This document shows positions 19,739 to 21,224 of a stretch of 21,224 bases of DNA, one piece after another. The notes below the pieces were generated by a model that saw nothing but the letters and a program-made list of their open reading frames with translations, was not told where the DNA came from and did no database searches. Source of the stretch: Sphacelaria rigidula (Eukaryota > Phaeophyceae > Sphacelariales); the NCBI GenBank assembly GCA_964200075.2, contig CAXNAA020000451.1, positions 1 through 21,224 on the forward strand, in the 5' to 3' direction. The position numbers were made by a program, and so were the translations under genes. How positions within the stretch are numbered: the first letter of the stretch is position 1; every line of letters begins with the position of its first letter.

Positions 19739-20231
19739 CATCGGTGGGCGAGGGCAAGCCATAGGTTATACTCGGAGGTGGGGAATCTTCGGTTGGCATA
19801 TTCAAGTATTTTGCAATGTGTGCCGAATATTCAGGGATAATTCGGCAGGGTTTCGAGCTGGTATAACCTAGAAAAAACAACCTTGCAAGTTTCTACAGCC
19901 TGCACAATCATACGACAGGGCATCATGAGGTACTTACTGTACACTCAGGTCGGACCAATAACGAAAATGTACCCCCCCCCCCCTGGCTTTGTAGGGATGC
20001 GAGGTCAGTGGTCTGATGACGATGGCATGCATGATCATGAATACACCCCCTCCCCTCCCCCCTCAACCAAATCAAAAACGCCATGAGAAAGCACCATGGG
20101 ACAAAACTCAGGCGAATGACGCAAAAATGCGGTGCTACGATATCCGTCACCTTAGTTCGCAAGAGCGAGATGTATGACCCGTGACCCCTCAGCTCGTAGG
20201 GATTATTGGAGCTAGACAGAATCCTTAGCTC
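7023..20231 (-). CDS. MC5E: Mannuronan C-5-epimerase-like parallel beta-helix protein, 11 exons, 5' partial
   Basis: Join on the minus strand: 20231-20151, 19018-18862, 16928-16864, 15373-15270, 13706-13650, 12650-12580, 11439-11412, 10937-10789, 9381-9271, 8796-8585, 7133-7023. All ten introns are GT-AG, every phase agrees, and the 1146 bp give 381 residues plus TAG. Alginate C-5-epimerases invert C5 of mannuronate to make guluronate in the polymer. The family signature is the catalytic Y-G-F-D-P-H-D (residues 157-163), followed by N-H-G-I-I-A-S-K-R-C (180-189), a G-I-M-L-H-R-S-S-D coil (206-214) and G-I-R-L-S-M-G-S (252-259). An N-N/D-N ladder recurs about every 23 residues (near 172, 196, 220, 243, 266, 303, 325, 346), as expected of a right-handed beta-helix. 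No WSC or other extra domain is seen. The N-terminus and signal peptide are missing from the window. Family assignment is firm; catalytic activity is inferred. A catalytically altered paralogue cannot be excluded, since brown algae carry many copies. Confidence 0.9.
7211..7276 (+). repeat. Short dispersed segment, copy 1
   Basis: Matches 19511-19577: both have CGTTTGAC-GTTGACCAC-CATCCCTTTC after a G-rich stretch. On the minus strand both read W-S-T-V-K-R-x-x-Q-A-T-x-E-Y, so the segment may be an old coding fragment of a mobile element. Confidence 0.6.
7569..8119 (+). mobile_element. Repeat family R1, copy 2: 551-bp TIR element inside the last intron
   Basis: Bounded by 25-bp terminal inverted repeats at 7569-7593 and 8095-8119 that differ at one position. 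The left end begins ACAGTAGTGGGCGGTC and the right end finishes GACCGCCCACTACTGT. It has no coding capacity that is shared with the other copies. Size, TIRs and copy number fit a MITE-like non-autonomous DNA transposon. The superfamily is not assigned, because no clear target-site duplication is visible. Confidence 0.85.
8585..8796 (-). CDS. Epimerase exon, residues 276-345
   Basis: 212 bp, the longest exon. The acceptor is TCGCTCGCAG, the donor AAA|GTGAGT. Two bases complete Arg275. It then reads A-I-W-F-Y-L-G-S-D-E-V, a glycine/cysteine loop (T-G-G-R-C-T-G), N-L-F-Q-N-N, A-T-Y-G-V-Y-M-S-E-A-D, F-L-D-N-T-F and E-E-L-L-W-K. A nearer acceptor candidate (8771/8772) would break phase and delete the conserved Y-x-G-S-D-E block, so the upstream site is preferred. 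These are the last full coils of the helix. Confidence 0.92.
8859..8923 (+). repeat. 65-bp direct duplication, unit 1
   Basis: Contains ACGGGACGTCGGTCCACGGG and ATGTTCGTCCTCG. It is repeated 82 bp further on with some base changes, all within intron 9. Confidence 0.8.
8941..9005 (+). repeat. 65-bp direct duplication, unit 2
   Basis: Contains ACGGGACGTCGGTCCCCGGG and ATGTTCATCCTCG; partner of 8859-8923. Divergence suggests the duplication is not recent. Confidence 0.8.
9271..9381 (-). CDS. Epimerase exon, residues 239-274
   Basis: 111 bp in phase 1/1. The acceptor is GTTGCTCAG, the donor C|GTGAGTTG. It encodes I-E-V-S-G-N-T-C-D-G-S-E, then Q-G-I-R-L-S-M-G-S-S-N-N-K-I-F-D-N and ends I-N-T-V-D. 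G-I-R-L-S-M-G-S-x-N-N is a hallmark coil of the family. It joins in phase to exons on both sides. Confidence 0.94.
9826..10012. mobile_element. Foldback element with about 80-bp arms around a short centre
   Basis: CCTTGGACAATATATGGTC (from 9837) is repeated inverted as GACCATATATTGTCCAAGG (to 9998). The pairing continues inwards through TTGCAATAGAC, GTACTGCAT and GGGCCTAT / AGGCCTAT, leaving a centre of about 30 bp. It sits in intron 8. The structure fits a short MITE; a long-hairpin RNA precursor is an alternative. Confidence 0.8.
10111..10133 (+). repeat. GCGCC pentanucleotide repeat
   Basis: Four GCGCC units plus GCG, next to the 9826-10012 foldback in intron 8. Confidence 0.9.
10672..10681. 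other. Assembly gap (10 Ns)
   Basis: Ten unknown bases in intron 8, between a 15-G run ending at 10593 and another starting at 10722. The true gap length may differ from ten. Confidence 0.99.
10789..10937 (-). CDS. Epimerase exon, residues 189-237
   Basis: 149 bp, entering with one base (completing Arg188) and leaving with one base (Asp238). The acceptor is GTCGCAG, the donor G|GTGAGTTTCG. It contains C-N-D-V-S-I-Q-N-N-W-V-S-D-N, H-G-I-M-L-H-R-S-S-D-N and A-C-I-A-L-F-E-S-F. These are two complete coils of the beta-helix with the asparagine ladder. H-R-S-S-D and F-E-S-F are strongly conserved in brown algal epimerases as I recall them. Confidence 0.95.
10938..11411 (-). other. Intron 7 (474 bp)
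   Basis: GT-AG, phase 2. A/T-rich in its first part (about 11000-11090) with several A runs. Nothing else was recognised. Confidence 0.8.
11412..11439 (-). CDS. 28-bp microexon of the epimerase, residues 180-187
   Basis: Between acceptor TCTTCTCTGGCAG and donor AG|GTGAGG lie only 28 bases. They complete Gly179, encode N-H-G-I-I-A-S-K, and give two bases of Arg188. Joined to its neighbours, this produces V-W-G-N-G-N-H-G-I-I-A-S-K-R-C-N-D, the most conserved block after D-P-H-D. Both splice sites, both phases and the protein motif agree. The exon is too short for an open-frame search to flag. Confidence 0.92.
11766..11985 (+). repeat. Dispersed repeat R2, copy 1
   Basis: Shares CACGACTACGAATCACCAAAT, AAAGTTGACCGCTAGTCCAA and AAAGCCTAGGGATTGATTCG, with small differences, with 21028-21224 (direct) and 17262-17484 (inverted). 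There are no obvious terminal repeats and no conserved frame, so the class is unknown. Confidence 0.75.
12170..12192 (+). repeat. (GTT)n microsatellite
   Basis: Seven GTT units followed by a partial unit, then GTGGTGGTG, within intron 6. Confidence 0.95.
12580..12650 (-). CDS. Epimerase exon carrying the catalytic D-P-H-D motif, residues 156-178
   Basis: 71 bp, between acceptor GTGGGCAG and donor G|GTGAGTTCG. It reads Y-Y-G-F-D-P-H-D-D-S-D-N-L-R-I-H-N-N-V-V. In characterised alginate epimerases (AlgG, AlgE4), the tyrosine, aspartate and histidine of Y-G-x-D-P-H form the active site. All are present here (Tyr157, Asp160, His162), which argues for an active enzyme. The frame stays open for about 70 more codons upstream in the intron, so a gene finder could extend this exon wrongly. 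The family alignment and the phase fix the acceptor at 12650. Confidence 0.95.
12651..13649 (-). other. Intron 5 (999 bp)
   Basis: GT-AG, phase 2. The minus-strand frame continues open from exon 6 into this intron to about 12871, but the family alignment and the phase do not allow it to be coding. Nothing else was recognised. Confidence 0.8.
13650..13706 (-). CDS. Epimerase exon, residues 137-154
   Basis: 57 bp. One base completes Leu136, 18 codons follow, and two bases of Gly155 are left at the end. The reading is Y-T-W-G-H-Q-D-G-N-W-E-Y-N-Q-M-H-D-N. The G-H-Q-x-G-N-W and N-x-M-H-D-N elements lie just before the catalytic D-P-H-D in related proteins. The donor could be read as GGGTAC|GTGAGA, but only GG|GTACGTGAG keeps phase with the next exon. 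An antisense frame of 177 codons overlaps this exon and is spurious. Confidence 0.93.
13707..15269 (-). other. Intron 4 (1563 bp)
   Basis: GT-AG, phase 2. It has an 11-G run at 15243-15253 close to the donor of the upstream exon. The plus-strand frame at 13580-14113 runs across this intron and exon 5 and is considered chance. No repeat copy or RNA gene was recognised. Confidence 0.75.
15270..15373 (-). CDS. Epimerase exon, residues 102-135 plus two bases
   Basis: 104 bp, phase 0 start and phase 2 end. The acceptor CCTAG follows a clear pyrimidine tract (CTCTCCTCCCCACGTCCTAG); the donor is CT|GTGAGTGTC. It encodes V-S-G-F-C-A-D-E-S-N-P-E-I-F, a variable region, then G-D-I-R-F-S-D-I-H-H-N-W-F-G. 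S-D-I-H-H-N is a near-invariant coil immediately before the catalytic region in this family. Confidence 0.94.
15727..16263 (-). mobile_element. Repeat family R1, copy 3: reverse-oriented TIR element inside intron 3
   Basis: The reverse complement matches copies 1 and 2 over the interior, e.g. GCGTCGGTAGATTTTGGTAC, GGCAGAACCCCCGATGACCG and GATCCCCAATGTGATGAG. Its ends form their own inverted pair, ACAGTACCTCAAGTTC and GAACTTGGGGCACTGT, with several mismatches. The TIR interior differs from that of copies 1 and 2, so this may be a subfamily. Confidence 0.75.
16480..16720 (+). repeat. Dispersed repeat R3, copy 1
   Basis: Shares CGTGAAxATTACTTCTTATT, GTACTGATCCG, TTGCCCCCTACAG-CTG and the GTCCTC-TCGACTACTTACT segment with 20800-21020. 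It lies in intron 3 beside R1 copy 3. The element type is not identified. Confidence 0.65.
16864..16928 (-). CDS. Epimerase exon, residues 81-101
   Basis: 65 bp, entering with two bases that complete Ile80 and leaving in phase 0. The acceptor follows CGTCATTTTCCAG. The reading is I-N-S-E-V-G-Y-L-G-Y-Q-G-A-E-S-Y-G-L-T-Y-K, the well-conserved strand pair of the family (Y-L-G-Y ... E-S-Y-G-L-T-x-K). The donor is AAG|GTGCAC, weaker than the GTGAGT used by most other exons of the gene, but the phase and the homologous join to the next exon support it. Confidence 0.92.
17262..17484 (-). repeat. Dispersed repeat R2, inverted copy
   Basis: The reverse complement matches the R2 copies at 11766 and 21028, e.g. 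ACGGTTAGGACAAATCATCA and AAGGGGTATCCACGCAACTT. It lies in intron 2 next to the 17571-17842 foldback. Confidence 0.75.
17571..17842. mobile_element. Foldback / MITE-like element with about 90-bp inverted arms
   Basis: The left arm 17571-17661 pairs with the right arm 17754-17842. The best part is 17591-17661 against 17754-17823, including GTGTGAAGCAGCACAT / ATGTGCTGCTTCACAC and AATAGGGCATGG / CCATGCCCTATT. The loop is about 92 bp and carries no frame. It sits in intron 2 just beyond an R2 copy. A hairpin-forming non-autonomous transposon is most likely; a small-RNA precursor is possible. Confidence 0.8.
18862..19018 (-). CDS. Epimerase exon, residues 28-79 plus one base
   Basis: 157 bp, phase 0 start and phase 1 end. 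The acceptor is GGGCTAG with a T-rich run upstream; the donor is A|GTGAGT. It begins L-F-S-W-S-R-S-K-E-T-Y-D-E-G, continues N-P-R-S-F-V-R, and has an acidic cysteine-containing loop (C65, E-G-A-A-D-E-D-A-G-E-G) before R-M-D. The R-S-F strand and the acidic loop ending in R-M-D-I are typical of brown algal epimerases. In the relatives I recall, the first strand reads T-S-W-D; here the aspartate position is serine 32. Cys65 may pair with another cysteine in the secreted protein (inference). Confidence 0.9.
19511..19577 (+). repeat. Short dispersed segment, copy 2
   Basis: Partner of 7211-7276 in the same orientation. It lies in intron 1, whereas the other copy lies in the last intron. Confidence 0.6.
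19701..19736 (+). repeat. (CA)18 microsatellite
   Basis: Eighteen uninterrupted CA units within intron 1. Confidence 0.97.
20151..20231 (-). CDS. Epimerase exon (first one visible), residues 1-27
   Basis: An 81-bp exon in phase 0/0. On the minus strand it follows an acceptor ending GTCGTCAG and stops at the donor AAG|GTGACG. It reads E-L-R-I-L-S-S-S-N-N-P-Y-E-L-R-G-H-G and ends L-L-R-T-K. From recall of the family, the conserved order here is L-R-I, then Y-E-x-R-G-H-G, then T-K, followed directly by a T-S-W-D-like strand, and the next exon supplies that strand. This is the N-terminal part of the beta-helix. Homologues have a further upstream stretch and a secretion signal, so this is not the first exon of the gene. 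The weakest point is that there is only one short block of similarity. Confidence 0.72.
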
Positions 20232-20799
20232 CTGACGACCACCAGATGGAAACCATGACGATGGTACACGCCCCGGGAGATGAAATTTGGGAAGAGAAAG
20301 AAAGACGGCGGACGAGGGTTCGCAAATGAAAAACTACCGCCGCGGTAGACTCGCAATGAAGCATGTGTCATCTCACCAACAACGCCATGAGGTACATGTA
20401 GGATACGGAGTATAGTATTATTACTTTCATCACCATCCCGATCAATGTCCCTATTATTGTTTTCATCATATTATGTTAGTGTCACTACTATTACAGCAGT
20501 GCGAGGCCTTTCGATCACTGTAAACATCCACTCTGAGTTCCTCATCAAACTCGGGCAGACACATTGTCGTTGACATATTTCATGTGTAATGGCCCTCTCA
20601 ACATGTTTTTCGTTACATTCTTCAAGAAACTTTGACGACCGCCCCAGGCCGAGTGTAACGAAACTATAAAAAACACGACCGCGCGAAAATGACTGGGAAC
20701 ACAAAAATACAGTAAGATAGAAAGTAAAAAGCATGTATATTCGAAAAGTGGGGACATCGGACAGACGTGTACGGGAAAAAAACGATCAAACGCCGTACA
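20232..20799. other. Upstream flank of the first visible exon; nothing recognised
   Basis: This should be intron or 5' region of the epimerase gene. I searched the minus strand for an exon ending in phase 0 that would carry the family's N-terminal part and found none that could be supported. Confidence 0.5.
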
Positions 20800-21020
20800 G
20801 CTCATGACCCACGTGAACATTACTTCTTATTAGGGTACTGATCCGGGTTGTGGGCGCTATAGCTCATTTGACCCCCTTTTCCGACATTTGCCCCCCTACA
20901 GTGCTGAACGACGAGCATGCGGAGTAGAGCTACGGGGGCGCTTCGGATTTTCGAACCCCGCTGTCACTTATTTGGTTTGGGGGGGGAAACGAAGCTGATA
21001 GTCCTCTTCGACTTACTCTA
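20800..21020 (+). repeat. Dispersed repeat R3, copy 2
   Basis: Direct copy of the 16480-16720 segment. It passes into R2 without a recognisable break, so R3 and R2 may be parts of one larger element. Confidence 0.65.
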
Positions 21021-21027
21021 TTAATAG

Positions 21028-21224
21028 CACGATTAGGACAAATTATCACCACCACGAATCACCAAATCCGCGATTTCTTCGGCCTGATTGCCCAACAGGG
21101 AGAGAAAAGTTGACCGCTGGTCCAAGGGGTATCCACGCAACTGTTGCGCCATTCCACATGTCTGGGCTGCGTGTACCCGGGTTCCAACGCTGGATACAAA
21201 GCCTAGGGATTGATTCGTACGATT
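21028..21224 (+). repeat. Dispersed repeat R2, copy running off the window
   Basis: Direct copy of 11766-11985, e.g. TTGACCGCTGGTCCAAGGGG and CAAAGCCTAGGGATTGATTC; it is cut by the window end. It follows directly on an R3 copy. Confidence 0.75.

Larger units (their letters stand above)
19019..20150 (-). other. Intron 1 of the visible gene (1132 bp)
   Basis: GT-AG, phase 0. It holds a (CA)18 tract (19701-19736), one copy of a dispersed segment also found at 7211-7276, and a 12-C run (19972-19983). No exon or RNA gene was recognised. A T-C-T-T-G-G-G-A-T stretch near 19185 imitates the family's S-W-D codons but cannot be joined in phase. Confidence 0.7.

Noticed and set aside
20370-20400. Possible first exon (M-Y-L-M-A-L-L followed by GTGAGA)
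   Set aside because: It is in phase 0 and hydrophobic, but very short. It would start the protein directly at E-L-R-I without the usual N-terminal part. No evidence beyond a donor-like sequence.
20525-20560. Minus-strand E-F-D-E-E-L-R-V reading resembling the E-L-R-I exon
   Set aside because: The similarity is only a few residues, it has no suitable splice sites, and the genuine exon at 20151-20231 already provides this block.

Overview
The window is eukaryotic nuclear DNA, most likely from a brown alga (Phaeophyceae). Its one gene that can be read with confidence is on the minus strand. It is cut into many short exons by introns of 0.5-1.9 kb, and it encodes a mannuronan C-5-epimerase-type right-handed parallel beta-helix protein. 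These alginate-modifying enzymes are a hallmark of brown algae among eukaryotes. The long introns, dispersed repeats, poly-G/poly-C tracts and lack of long open frames fit that type of genome.

Right to centre (about 20231 down to 7023): I joined eleven exons by hand. All ten introns are GT-AG on the minus strand, every phase matches, and the joined length is 1146 bp (381 residues plus stop). The reading runs from an N-terminal beta segment, through an R-S-F / R-M-D-I-I / Y-L-G-Y / S-Y-G-L-T-Y-K block, the S-D-I-H-H-N strand, the catalytic Y-G-F-D-P-H-D motif and N-H-G-I-I-A-S-K-R-C (partly on a 28-bp microexon), to an asparagine ladder of about 23-residue coils and a short acidic tail. No start codon or signal peptide was found, so the gene is 5' partial here and probably begins beyond base 21224. 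By family, the product should act in the cell wall or secretory pathway, converting beta-D-mannuronate residues in alginate to alpha-L-guluronate.

Introns: they hold a large share of repeats. These include two copies of a TIR element of about 0.54 kb (7569-8119 and 15727-16263; a third copy is at 2429-2934), two foldback elements (9826-10012 and 17571-17842), copies of two other dispersed repeats, a 65-bp duplication, and microsatellites. A 10-base N gap lies between two poly-G runs.

Left flank (1-7022): no gene could be established. There are two diverged copies of a coding-like minus-strand segment (about 60-190 and 3556-3807), the first TIR copy, a C/A-skewed stretch at about 4640-6620 with broken coding-like frames, and repeat-derived sequence. 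Right flank (20232-21224): a composite of two dispersed repeat families fills about 20800-21224, and no upstream exon could be supported.
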